From the NCBI GenBank assembly GCA_000961805.1, contig LADV01000003.1, positions 1 to 14,193 on the forward strand: DNA of 14,193 nucleotides, written 5' to 3'. The notes under the pieces are model-generated. The model was not told where the DNA came from. It searched no databases and was given only the letters and a program-made list of their open reading frames with translations. The position numbers and the translations under genes were made by a program. This DNA is from Peptococcaceae bacterium BRH_c23. GTDB taxonomy: Bacteria > Bacillota_B > Desulfitobacteriia > Desulfitobacteriales > Desulfitobacteriaceae. Of this stretch, positions 5,174 to 12,955 are shown piece by piece; the stretch's first letter is position 1; every line of letters starts with the position of its first letter.

Positions 5174-8100
5174 AGTGGTTGGCGCCGTAATGGTGGTAGG
5201 GGGCGGAATTGCCGGCATGCAGTCCGCTCAGGATCTGGCCAATGGGGGATTCTTGGTGCATTTGGTGACCGACGAATCCTCAATCGGCGGCAAAATGGCC
5301 CAGTTGGACAAAACCTTTCCCACAAATGAATGCGCCATGTGTCTCTTAGGGCCGAAAATGTCCGACACCTTAAGCCACCCTAATATTCAAATCCATACCT
5401 GTTCAACTTTGACCAAAGTCGAAGGTGATGCAGGTAACTTTAAGGCCACGCTGGTAGAGGCCCCGCGCTACGTAAATATGGCCGAGTGTACGGCCTGCGG
5501 GGATTGTGAGCAGGTCTGCCCGGTTGAGGTAGGGGATCGCTTCAACGAGGGCTCCATGCAGCGCAAAGCAATCTATAAGCTGTTTCCCCAGGCGGTGCCC
5601 AACAAGTACCTGGTGGAAAAAAGCGGCACACCTCCCTGCCGGGGCACCTGCCCGGCAGGCTGTAACGTCCAGGGTTATGTAGCATTGCTCTCCAAAGGAA
5701 AGTTCGGCGAGGCCTTGGAGGTTATCAGGAGGCGCATGCCCTTTGCCGGGGTTTGCGGACGGATCTGCCACCATCCCTGTGAAGGGGAATGCAACCGCAA
5801 GCAAGTCGATGAGCCCATCGCCATCGCCCAGTTGAAACGCTCTGCGGCGGACTACGGTTGGGTTGAAGCGGCGGAACAGAACCTGTTGGTCAAACTGCCC
5901 GCAGAATTCTTGCTGGATGAACAGGGCAATCCCTTAAAAACAGCTGTAATCGGGGCAGGTCCCGGCGGCCTGGCAGCAGCCAAGGACCTGGCTGAGCTGG
6001 GTTACCAGGTGACTGTCATTGATGCCCTGCCGGAAGCCGGCGGGATGCTGCGGGCCGGAATTCCCCGCTACCGTCTGCCCGGGGAGATTGTTAGCCGTGA
6101 AACCCAGGCCATCTTAGACCTGGGAGTGACCTTTAGGCCCAATACCAGGGTCGGGGTAGACGTATGCTTTGCGGACTTGCAATCAGAATTTGATGCAGTG
6201 CTTGTTGCAACAGGTTTTCAAAAGGGCCGTTCGCTGCCCATCCCGGGGAACGAACTCAAGGGAGTGGAACTGGGGGTCGAGTTCCTCCGGGCGGCTGCCT
6301 TGGGTGAAACACCGGCAGTAGGCAGGAAAACAGTGATTATCGGCGGGGGCAACGTAGCTATAGATACGGCCCGCACCGCTCTGCGGCTGGGGGCAGGGGA
6401 AGTTCACCTCTACTGCCTGGAAGATTATGAGCATATGCCGGCTCACCGATGGGAGATCGATGAGGCCGAGGAAGAAGGGGTGTGCGTTCACGCCGGTTGG
6501 GGACCCAAAGAAATCCTTGGCAAAAACGGCGGAGTGATCGGAGCAAGTTTCAAACGCTGCACCCGGGTCTTCGATGAAAATGGACAATTCAATCCGGCCT
6601 ATGATGAACTGCAAACGGAAATGATCAGCGCCGACTGCGTTGTCCTTTCCATCGGCCAGGCCAGCGACCTGTCCTTCCTGGACGGAACAGGGCTGGAAAC
6701 CAACCGGGGCGTGATTAAGGTTGATAAACTGACATACGCCACCAACCAAGCAGGGGTGTTCGCCTGCGGGGATATCGTCAGCGGGCCTGCTTCTGTGGTC
6801 GCTGCCGTCGGCGCCGCCCATGAAGCGGCTGAATCCATCCACCGTTTCCTCCAGGGTCAGGACCTCAGGCAGGGCAGGAGTCTGGCGAGACCGGAACCGG
6901 TGGGAGTACCTGAAGGTTTGAAGGTGAAGGTTGCTGCCCGGCAAAACCAAGCCCAGGCGGATCCCGCACGGCGGGTCAGGGATTTCGCTGAAGTCTATCA
7001 AGGTCTGACCCGGGAGCAGGTTATCAACGAGGCTAAACGCTGCCTGAACTGCGGGATTTGCTCCGAATGCCTGCAGTGCGTCAAGGCATGCAAGAAAAAG
7101 GCTATTGACCATTCGGCAGAACCCCAGGTTTATGAATTGGCCGTGGGGGCCGTAATCCTCTCTCCAGGTTACCAGGTGGAATCGGGAAACCTGAGGGGCG
7201 AGTACGGCTACGGCATCTATGAAAACGTCATGACCTCCCTGGAGTATGAACGTCTGCTTAGTTCCACCGGGCCTACCCAGGGCCATGTGCTGCGGCCTTC
7301 GGACCGCAAAGCGCCGCAGAAAGTCGCCTTTATCCAATGCGTAGGCTCGCGGACCTGTAATAAGGGAACAGAATACTGCTCTTCCATCTGCTGTATGTAT
7401 TCGACCAAAGAAGCCATCATCTCCCGTGAACACGATGCCAACATCCAGCCGGCGATATTCTACCTGGACATGAGGTCCTACGGCAAGAACTTTGACAAGT
7501 ACGTTAAATCAGCCAAGAAAAACGGGGTGCGTTATGTGCGCACCATGATCTCCAGCGTCAAGGAAGATCCCGTGAGCGGCAACCTGGTCATTAAATACCT
7601 CCAGGACAGTAAAATCGTGGAGGAAGAGTTCGAATTGGTGGTCCTGGCCATGGGGGTTAAACCGCCGAAGGCTGCTGGGGAACTGGCCCGTGTTACGGGG
7701 ATAAACTTGAATGAATACGGCTTTGCCCATACCAACCCGCTGGACCCGATTCAGACATCCAGACCGGGCGTTTTCGTGGCGGGAGCTTTCCAGGGTCCCA
7801 GAGATATTCCCGAGACCGTGATGAACGCCAGCGCTGCTGCCGCTGTTGCAGGTGCTCTCCTGGCTGACGGACGTAACCAGCTGGTTACTCCCAAGGTCTA
7901 TCCTCCGGAACGCGATGTCAGCGGGGAAGCAGCCAAAGTGGGTGTGTTTGTCTGCCACTGCGGCATCAACATCGGTTCCATCGTAGACGTTCCCGGCACT
8001 GTAGCCTATGCCAGGACCCTGCCCGGCGTGGTCCACGCCGAGGAGTTCCTCTACACCTGTTCCCAGGACTCCGTCAAACACATTGAAGACTTAATCAACG

Positions 8101-9422
8101 AGCAAGGGCTTAACCGGGTAGTGGTGGCTTCCTGCACCATCAGGACGCATCAGCCCCTGTTCCGAGAGGCCTTAAGGGAGGCCGGATTAAACCAGTTCCT
8201 GTTCGAAATGGCCAATATCCGGGACCAGTGCTCATGGGTGCACAGGGCTGAACCAAAACGGGCTACGGTTAAAGCCAGGGACTTGGTCCGGGCGGCAGTG
8301 GCCAAGGTCAAGGGCCATGCGCCCCTGCACCTGGAACCGGTGCCGGTAGTCCCCAGGGCTCTGGTTATCGGAGGCGGGATAGCCGGAATGACGGCCTGTC
8401 TGACCTTTGCCAAGCAGGGATTCGAGTCTTACCTGGTGGAACGGGAGCAGGTCCTGGGCGGCAACCTGCGCGAACTGCGCTTTGGGGAAGACGGCCAGGA
8501 CGCACAGGAATATATGCTTGAGGTGATCGACAAAGTCCAGTCCAATCCCTTGATTCAGGTGTTTACTCAAACGGAACTCCTGGATATTACCGGTCACCAG
8601 GGACACTTTGTCAGCGCCATGAAGACTGGGGACCTGCGCCAGGAGGTGCACCACGGGGTGGTTGTCGTGGCCACTGGCGGCAGGTTGTCGGAAGCAAACC
8701 CGGTTTACGGAATGGATAAAGACCCCAGAATCATCACCCTGGCAGAGCTGGAAGAAAAACTCCACGCCCTGCAGCAGGTGCAGGAAGGCAAGCCGCTGTT
8801 AGCCTATCGCGAATCGCTGGGCAAATGGCGCGAAGCAGCCATTATCCTCTGCGCCAGCGCCGGGGAGGAGCTGCCCTACTGCAGCAGGAGCTGCTGCACC
8901 CAGGGCATCTCCAACGCCATCAGGCTGAAGCAGCAAAATCCTCAGGGCACGGTCTATGTGCTGCACCGCGAAATCCGCACCTACGGTTTCCTGGAGAGCT
9001 ACTACAAGCTGGCCCGGGAAATGGGGATAGTCTTCGTCCGCTACTCCCCGGATAAGCTGCCGGCCCCGGAAATTGGCGCGGAGCTGTCGATTAGGGTGGC
9101 AGACCTGGATTCAGAAATGGAATTTCTGATCAAACCGGACCTCTTGGTCTTGGCACAGGGTTTTGAAGCGGCCGAGGGCGCCAGGGAACTGGGCACCCTG
9201 CTCAAAGTGCCGCTGAATGAAGACAGCTTCTTCATGGAAACCCACGCCAAGCTGGGACCGATGGATTTTCCGGGCTCTGGAATGTTCCTCTGTGGAGCCG
9301 CCCACTCGCCCAAGAGGCTCTGGAATGTTCCTCTGTGGAGCTGCCCACTCGCCCAAGTTTGTCAGCGAGGCCATCTATCAGGCCCAGGGGGCAGTGGCCC
9401 GGGCAGTGACCATCCTGGCTAA
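5163..9422 (+). CDS. hdrA: HdrA-like flavoprotein with in-line GltD domain; frameshifted near the 3' end
   Basis: 1419 residues as read, from GTG 5163 (AAGGGGGG site) to TAA 9420-9422. Order of domains: HdrA FAD fold (VVGGGIAG 11-18, SSIGGKMAQLDKTFPTNE); ferredoxin motif C109-C112-C115-C119; GltD-like insert about 155-620 with its own Fe-S entry domain (PPCRGTCPAGC, CGRICHHPCEGEC), a second FAD site (VIGAGPGGLAAA 262-273) and an NAD(P)H site (VIIGGGNVAIDTA 391-403). HdrA resumes at C627/C630/C633/C636 with the C726-C743 cluster region. A second HdrA-like module (VCHCGINIG 930-938; FAD site VIGGGIAGM 1068-1076; CSRSCCTQG 1240-1248) completes it. After residue 1384 a 43-bp duplication shifts the frame and removes the last two [4Fe-4S] clusters, found at 9433-9675. 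GltD enzymes have arginines for the NADPH phosphate where this protein has YCLED, suggesting NADH. Confidence 0.85.
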   Translation: MADKVVGAVMVVGGGIAGMQSAQDLANGGFLVHLVTDESSIGGKMAQLDKTFPTNECAMCLLGPKMSDTLSHPNIQIHTCSTLTKVEGDAGNFKATLVEAPRYVNMAECTACGDCEQVCPVEVGDRFNEGSMQRKAIYKLFPQAVPNKYLVEKSGTPPCRGTCPAGCNVQGYVALLSKGKFGEALEVIRRRMPFAGVCGRICHHPCEGECNRKQVDEPIAIAQLKRSAADYGWVEAAEQNLLVKLPAEFLLDEQGNPLKTAVIGAGPGGLAAAKDLAELGYQVTVIDALPEAGGMLRAGIPRYRLPGEIVSRETQAILDLGVTFRPNTRVGVDVCFADLQSEFDAVLVATGFQKGRSLPIPGNELKGVELGVEFLRAAALGETPAVGRKTVIIGGGNVAIDTARTALRLGAGEVHLYCLEDYEHMPAHRWEIDEAEEEGVCVHAGWGPKEILGKNGGVIGASFKRCTRVFDENGQFNPAYDELQTEMISADCVVLSIGQASDLSFLDGTGLETNRGVIKVDKLTYATNQAGVFACGDIVSGPASVVAAVGAAHEAAESIHRFLQGQDLRQGRSLARPEPVGVPEGLKVKVAARQNQAQADPARRVRDFAEVYQGLTREQVINEAKRCLNCGICSECLQCVKACKKKAIDHSAEPQVYELAVGAVILSPGYQVESGNLRGEYGYGIYENVMTSLEYERLLSSTGPTQGHVLRPSDRKAPQKVAFIQCVGSRTCNKGTEYCSSICCMYSTKEAIISREHDANIQPAIFYLDMRSYGKNFDKYVKSAKKNGVRYVRTMISSVKEDPVSGNLVIKYLQDSKIVEEEFELVVLAMGVKPPKAAGELARVTGINLNEYGFAHTNPLDPIQTSRPGVFVAGAFQGPRDIPETVMNASAAAAVAGALLADGRNQLVTPKVYPPERDVSGEAAKVGVFVCHCGINIGSIVDVPGTVAYARTLPGVVHAEEFLYTCSQDSVKHIEDLINEQGLNRVVVASCTIRTHQPLFREALREAGLNQFLFEMANIRDQCSWVHRAEPKRATVKARDLVRAAVAKVKGHAPLHLEPVPVVPRALVIGGGIAGMTACLTFAKQGFESYLVEREQVLGGNLRELRFGEDGQDAQEYMLEVIDKVQSNPLIQVFTQTELLDITGHQGHFVSAMKTGDLRQEVHHGVVVVATGGRLSEANPVYGMDKDPRIITLAELEEKLHALQQVQEGKPLLAYRESLGKWREAAIILCASAGEELPYCSRSCCTQGISNAIRLKQQNPQGTVYVLHREIRTYGFLESYYKLAREMGIVFVRYSPDKLPAPEIGAELSIRVADLDSEMEFLIKPDLLVLAQGFEAAEGARELGTLLKVPLNEDSFFMETHAKLGPMDFPGSGMFLCGAAHSPKRLWNVPLWSCPLAQVCQRGHLSGPGGSGPGSDHPG
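9273..9358 (+). repeat. 43-bp tandem duplication that breaks the hdrA frame
   Basis: Bases 9273-9315 and 9316-9358 are two successive copies starting GGCTCTGGAATG and ending CCCAAG, with one internal mismatch (C at 9298, T at 9341) and a difference at the last base (A versus T). Because 43 is not a multiple of three, the frame shifts by one. Deleting either copy joins GSGMFLCGAAHSPK directly to FVSEAIYQAQGAVARA, the normal HdrA text. It could be a real slippage event, a population variant or an assembly error. Confidence 0.9.
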
Positions 9423-9432
9423 GCCCCACCTG

Positions 9433-9675
9433 ATGGTGGGTGGGGTGGTTGCCAAGGTGGAAGCGGAAAAATGCGCTGCCTGTCTGACCTGCGTCCGGGT
9501 TTGCCCCTACAGCGTACCGAAGATCGGGCCCAAAATGGTTGCGGAAATCGAAGCTGTCCAGTGCCACGGGTGCGGCACCTGCGTCGGCGAGTGCCCGGCC
9601 AAAGCCATTCAACTCCAGCACTACACCGACGAACAAATGTTGGCCAAAATCTCCGCGGTTGGGAGGACTGAGTAA
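9433..9675 (+). CDS. hdrA: Detached C-terminal two-[4Fe-4S] ferredoxin domain of HdrA
   Basis: The part of HdrA lost through the 43-bp duplication continues in another frame: from about 9358 it reads KFVSEAIYQAQGAVARA, then two ferredoxin motifs C-x2-C-x2-C-x3-CP (KCAACLTCVRVCP and QCHGCGTCVGECP), ending in TAA 9673-9675. In HdrA proteins these clusters hand electrons to MvhD, so the reductase relay depends on them. The first in-frame ATG after the premature stop is at 9433, only 10 bases downstream, and could allow re-initiation to give a free 80-residue ferredoxin; there is no ribosome binding site of its own. If the duplication is an artefact, this is simply residues of a single HdrA of about 1489 aa. 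It overlaps mvhD by one base (TAATG). Confidence 0.6.
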   Translation: MVGGVVAKVEAEKCAACLTCVRVCPYSVPKIGPKMVAEIEAVQCHGCGTCVGECPAKAIQLQHYTDEQMLAKISAVGRTE

Positions 9676-10154
9676 TGGAAAAGCGCGAGAGTGGAAATAG
9701 GGAAAGTTTCTATCCCAAAATCATTGCCTTCTGCTGTTACTACTGCGCCTATTCGGCCGCCGACCTGGCAGGGTCGCTGCGCCTGCAGTACCCGCCAACG
9801 GTGCGGATGATCGAACAGCCCTGTTCCGGCAAAGTGGATATCCGTCTCCTGCTGCAAGCCTTTGAGGACGGAGCGGACGGGGTGTACGTGGCGGGCTGCA
9901 TGGAGGGGGATTGCCACTTCCTCAAAGGCAACATCAGGGCCAAAAAACGGGTTAACGCCGCCAAAATAATCCTCGACAAGGTCGGGGTCGGCGGTGAGAG
10001 GCTGGAAATGTTCAACCTGTCGGGCTCCATGGGCCCCAGATTCGCCGAAATAGCCAATGAGATGACGGAAAGAATTTTACGGCTCGGTCCCAACCCGCTG
10101 AACACAGCCAGGGCCGAGCGGACCACAAAGGGAGAGGAGGGAGACCCTAAATGA
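9675..10154 (+). CDS. mvhD: MvhD-like [2Fe-2S] electron-transfer subunit
   Basis: 159 residues from ATG 9675, overlapping the hdrA reading by one base and metV by four (ATGA). The MvhD/FrhD fold is recognisable: CCYYCAYSAADLAG at 20-33, VRMIEQPCSGKVD at 43-55, and VAGCMEGDCHFLKGN at 72-86. The conserved cysteines C21, C24, C50, C75 and C80 supply the [2Fe-2S] ligands. In methanogens MvhD connects a hydrogenase with HdrA. Here no hydrogenase gene is nearby and MvhD instead precedes metV-metF, so its likely partner is MetV on one side and HdrA on the other, as in Moorella. The C-terminal ~25 residues are basic and hydrophilic. Confidence 0.92.
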   Translation: MEKRESGNRESFYPKIIAFCCYYCAYSAADLAGSLRLQYPPTVRMIEQPCSGKVDIRLLLQAFEDGADGVYVAGCMEGDCHFLKGNIRAKKRVNAAKIILDKVGVGGERLEMFNLSGSMGPRFAEIANEMTERILRLGPNPLNTARAERTTKGEEGDPK

Positions 10155-10822
10155 TCGTAGCGGAAGCGAAACCGTTGGAGGAAATCCTGGAGTCCCTGCA
10201 GGGAATGTCAAAGGTTTTGGTAGTGGGTTGCGGCGGCTGCGTGTCGGTCTGCCTGGCCGGCGGAGAAAAGGAAACGGGAATTCTGGCCAGCACCCTGCGC
10301 ATGAAGCGCGAGCTTATGGGCGACTCCCTAGAAACTGTGGAGGAAACCCTGACCCGCCAGTGCGATCCCGAATACGTGCAGCAGCTGGCCAAAAAGCTGG
10401 AAGGTATTGACTGCATCCTTTCCCTGGCCTGCGGAGTGGGTGTACAGTTTCTAGCGGAACAATTCCCCCAAACCTGGGTGGTTCCGGCCCTGAATACCAT
10501 GTTCGCCGGTGCGACCATGGAGCACGGACTTTGGGAGGAACGTTGCGGGTTGTGCGGGGAATGTGTGCTGGCCCGGACCGGCGGGGTATGTCCGGTAATC
10601 CGCTGTGCCAAGAGCCTCTTAAACGGTCCCTGCGGCGGTTCGCAGAATGGCAAATGCGAAGTGAAGCCCAACGAATGCGCCTGGCAGTTGATTTACAACA
10701 GGGTGAGCGAGCTGGGCAGGTTGGAACTGCTTCTGGACGTGGCTGGGGCCAAGGACTGGTCTAAGTCCAGGGACGGCGGTCCCCGCAAAATGGTCAGAGA
10801 GGATGTGAAGATCGATGGCTGA
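10151..10822 (+). CDS. metV: Methylenetetrahydrofolate reductase small subunit MetV
   Basis: 223 residues with two cysteine-rich regions. The N-terminal half carries VGCGGCVSVC (C27, C30, C34), C71, C88 and C94. The C-terminal half has CGLCGEC (C132, C135, C138), C147, C152, C161, GKCE (C169) and C176, including the family signature LLNGPCGGSQNGKCEV. In acetogens MetV is the iron-sulfur (and in part zinc) partner that feeds electrons to the flavin of MetF. It starts at ATG 10151 in ATGA overlap with mvhD, with GGAGAGGAGGGAGA just upstream as a very strong ribosome binding site, and overlaps metF by 8 bases. Stoichiometric, coupled expression of MvhD, MetV and MetF is implied. All expected cysteines appear to be present. 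Confidence 0.93.
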   Translation: MIVAEAKPLEEILESLQGMSKVLVVGCGGCVSVCLAGGEKETGILASTLRMKRELMGDSLETVEETLTRQCDPEYVQQLAKKLEGIDCILSLACGVGVQFLAEQFPQTWVVPALNTMFAGATMEHGLWEERCGLCGECVLARTGGVCPVIRCAKSLLNGPCGGSQNGKCEVKPNECAWQLIYNRVSELGRLELLLDVAGAKDWSKSRDGGPRKMVREDVKIDG

Positions 10823-11732
10823 GGAAAAGAGCAAACTGCAGAGCCTGTTCGAGCAGGGCGAATTTGCAGTAACCTGCGAGATCGGCCCGCCGAAAAACGC
10901 CCAGGGAGACGGCATCCGCAAGCACACCGAACACCTGAAGCCATTTGTGGACGCCGTAAACCTCACCGACAACCAGACAGCCATCGTCAGGCTTTCCAGC
11001 ATCGGGGCCGGTGTGCATGTTCTGGCGGCAGGCGGCGAACCCATTATCCAGATGACAACCCGCGACCGCAACCGCATAGCCTTGCAGAGCGATTTGCTGG
11101 GGGCCTACAGCCTGGGGGTGCGCAACGTGCTCTGTCTCTCGGGGGATCACCAGACCTTTGGCAACCATCAAGGAGCGAAAAACGTCTATGATCTGGATTC
11201 CATCCAGTTAATCCAAACTGTAAAAGACATGCGGGAAGCCAAAGTGTTCCAATCCGGGGAAGTAATCAAGCAGGGGGAGCCACGGTTTTTCATCGGGGCG
11301 GTCGCCAATCCCTTCGCCGACCCCTTCGAGTTCCGGGTGCTGCGGCTGGAAAAGAAAATCCGGGCAGGCGCCCAGTTCATTCAAACCCAGTGCATCTTCG
11401 ACATGGAGCGCTTTGAAGCCTTCATGGATCTGGCCCGCAAGCGGGGCCTCCACCAGCAAGCCTATATTATGGCCGGGGTAATGCCCATCAAGTCCGCTAA
11501 GGTGGCTAAGTATATGCAGAAAAACGTTTCCGGCATGCTGGTCCCCGATGGGATTGTGGAAAGAATGAGCAAGGCTGTGGACCAACCGGCCGAGGGCGTC
11601 AAACTTTGCATCGAGCAGATCAAACATTTGCGGACCATTCCCGGAGTACGGGGAGTTCATATCATGGCAGTGGCCTGGGAAGAAATTGTGCCGGAAATCG
11701 TCAAAGGAGCGGGGCTGTTACCAAGGCCTTAA
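10815..11732 (+). CDS. metF: 5,10-methylenetetrahydrofolate reductase MetF
   Basis: 305 residues, a normal length for MetF. It is a FAD-containing TIM barrel that reduces methylene-THF to methyl-THF, the last step of the methyl branch of the Wood-Ljungdahl pathway. Visible marks: VTCEIGPPKN at 19-28 with E22 in the catalytic Glu position (E28 of E. coli MetF), LTDNQTA 50-56, TTRDRNR 81-87, LQSDLLGAYSLGVRNVLCL 90-108, SGDH 109-112, VYDLDSIQLI 124-133, IGAVANPFADP 160-170, and AQFIQTQCIFD 186-196. It ends LLPRP as many bacterial MetF do. Last gene of the operon; no clear terminator follows before uspA, so some read-through is possible. A divergent, truncated paralogue lies at 2866-3336. Confidence 0.95.
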   Translation: MAEEKSKLQSLFEQGEFAVTCEIGPPKNAQGDGIRKHTEHLKPFVDAVNLTDNQTAIVRLSSIGAGVHVLAAGGEPIIQMTTRDRNRIALQSDLLGAYSLGVRNVLCLSGDHQTFGNHQGAKNVYDLDSIQLIQTVKDMREAKVFQSGEVIKQGEPRFFIGAVANPFADPFEFRVLRLEKKIRAGAQFIQTQCIFDMERFEAFMDLARKRGLHQQAYIMAGVMPIKSAKVAKYMQKNVSGMLVPDGIVERMSKAVDQPAEGVKLCIEQIKHLRTIPGVRGVHIMAVAWEEIVPEIVKGAGLLPRP

Positions 11733-11744
11733 GAAAAGTGCCTG

Positions 11745-11831
11745 ATGTGTTCTTTTGAAGACAGATCACTTTTGGAAGCGTCAGATTTAAAACATATCAA
11801 AGAATTAGGCTATCAGCGTCAAATGTATTGA
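11745..11831 (+). other. Possible remnant open frame between metF and uspA
   Basis: After the metF stop the same frame stays open for a further 33 codons: EKCLMCSFEDRSLLEASDL and on to a stop at 11829-11831. An ATG at 11745 would give 28 residues. It reads like protein and is AT-rich like uspA, unlike metF, but has no ribosome binding site. It is perhaps the tail of a gene that preceded uspA before the operon arrived. Low confidence that it is expressed. Confidence 0.2.
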
Positions 11832-11848
11832 TGAAAGAGGTATTTGAC

Positions 11849-12481
11849 ATGAATGATTCTAAGTTTAAAGTACTTCTCTACTCCGATGGTTCACACCAGG
11901 CGTTTTCTGCAGCTGTTTATACAGCCACGCTATTAAAGAATATGCCTAATATGCATTTGACCATCGTGCAGGTACATGAAGCTGATGGAGGTTCACTGGG
12001 GACAGAATATAGTTGGAAAGAGTTGAGGCCTAGGTACAAAAGATATTCTTGGGGGTGTTCTAAAGGGAATGTATATAGTTGGATAGACACTTGGCCGGTT
12101 AGCCCTACCTCTGACTGGATGAGGCGCGTGCTCGATGAAGGTGATTCGGCCATAAGAAAACAATATTCTAAAATACTTACCAAAACTAACGAAATATTTT
12201 CAAAGAAAGGGCTCAACGTCAAGCATGAGGAATTATGTTCCGATTACAGTATTTCCGACACATCTGACATATCCCAAATAGCAGATGTAATTCTTGATTA
12301 TGCAACAAAAGGTTCATTTGAATTAATAATTATGGGTACGCGGGGGCTTTCTACCTTACATAGGCTGATTTTTGGTAGTTTAGCGTATACAGTGTTAAAC
12401 AAATCCCCTATACAGGTGTTGTTAATTAAGAAACTTCCTCAATACATTATTGATAGTTACTTGGCAGACACTGAGCACTAA
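11849..12481 (+). CDS. Universal stress protein family (UspA-like) with insertion
   Basis: 210 residues from ATG 11849, eight bases after GAAAGAGG; earlier in-frame starts at 11828 and 11831 lack a site. The N-terminal strand KFKVLLYSDGSHQAFSAA and the C-terminal signature IIMGTRGLSTLHRLIFGSLAYTVL are typical. The ATP-binding pattern G-x2-G-x9-G-S is intact (GTRG, nine residues, GS), suggesting an ATP-binding, MJ0577-like member. It is longer than the usual 140-160 residues because of an aromatic-rich insertion of about 50 residues (roughly 47-97, rich in Trp, Tyr, Lys and Arg). Base composition is AT-rich, unlike the operon before it. Its 5' end is duplicated at 3469-3569. Function unknown beyond stress or nucleotide sensing; a terminator follows at once. 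Confidence 0.88.
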   Translation: MNDSKFKVLLYSDGSHQAFSAAVYTATLLKNMPNMHLTIVQVHEADGGSLGTEYSWKELRPRYKRYSWGCSKGNVYSWIDTWPVSPTSDWMRRVLDEGDSAIRKQYSKILTKTNEIFSKKGLNVKHEELCSDYSISDTSDISQIADVILDYATKGSFELIIMGTRGLSTLHRLIFGSLAYTVLNKSPIQVLLIKKLPQYIIDSYLADTEH

Positions 12482-12496
12482 GAATAATCTTGAGAG

Positions 12497-12529
12497 AAAG
12501 CACTGGAGGCGACAACCCAGTGCTTTTTT
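12497..12529 (+). terminator. Rho-independent terminator of uspA
   Basis: AAAGCACTGG (12497-12506) and CCAGTGCTTT (12517-12526) form a perfect 10-bp stem with a 10-base loop, and the T-run continues to 12529. It starts 15 bases after the uspA stop. A textbook terminator, and the main transcription stop for anything reading through from metF. Confidence 0.92.
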
Positions 12530-12955
12530 GTTGTCCAACAGTGAAAAAGTATCATAGAGAAATATTAAAAACATTTGAGGGTCTGCGCGTACTGTCGCGT
12601 GTCTACAGATATGAAAGAACAGGAAGCGAGTTTTGAATCACACGTTGAGACCGTGGTAAGTATAAGAAAACAGACACTCTGAAAGACGCTTGTGGTGCGG
12701 CTTTGAGAAAGCATATAGTCTTTTTAGGGTGACGTAGCGTGTGGAGAACTATATTCTGCGAGATCATTTGGTCTAGCCTTTTAGATTATTTCAAGCATCG
12801 ATAAATGTTTCCAAAATATTCACATTGTACTTCCCCATTTGTCAAGAATGAAAATAGTTTCATTTTGCTGAAGTCTTATAACAATACCCCAAACTCATCA
12901 TCGACGTCGGTTACCCAAATAACTAAATCGGATTTTTGATCAACTAAGAATTCGT
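12530..12955. other. Gene-poor AT-rich stretch
   Basis: No convincing gene is seen in these 426 bases. A 31-codon frame from GTG 12541 and a few short frames on either strand have no ribosome binding sites or recognisable motifs. A small perfect hairpin, AATGAAA-ATAG-TTTCATT, lies at 12847-12864. On the minus strand a 30-codon frame around 12865-12965 looks protein-like but cannot be assigned. The stretch is probably the worn edge between the uspA locus and the recombinase element. Confidence 0.4.

Noticed and set aside
6183..7433. 416-codon open frame on the minus strand
   Set aside because: Lies entirely antisense to the GltD/HdrA coding region, has no recognisable motif, and arises from the G+C-rich codon usage of hdrA.
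9217..9357. ATG at 9217 as the true start of the downstream hdrA frame
   Set aside because: The first ~36 codons in that frame are out-of-frame hdrA text with no ribosome binding site; normal HdrA sequence only begins inside the second copy of the duplication.
12541..12636. 31-codon frame from GTG 12541 just after the uspA terminator
   Set aside because: No ribosome binding site, no motif, and too short to support.
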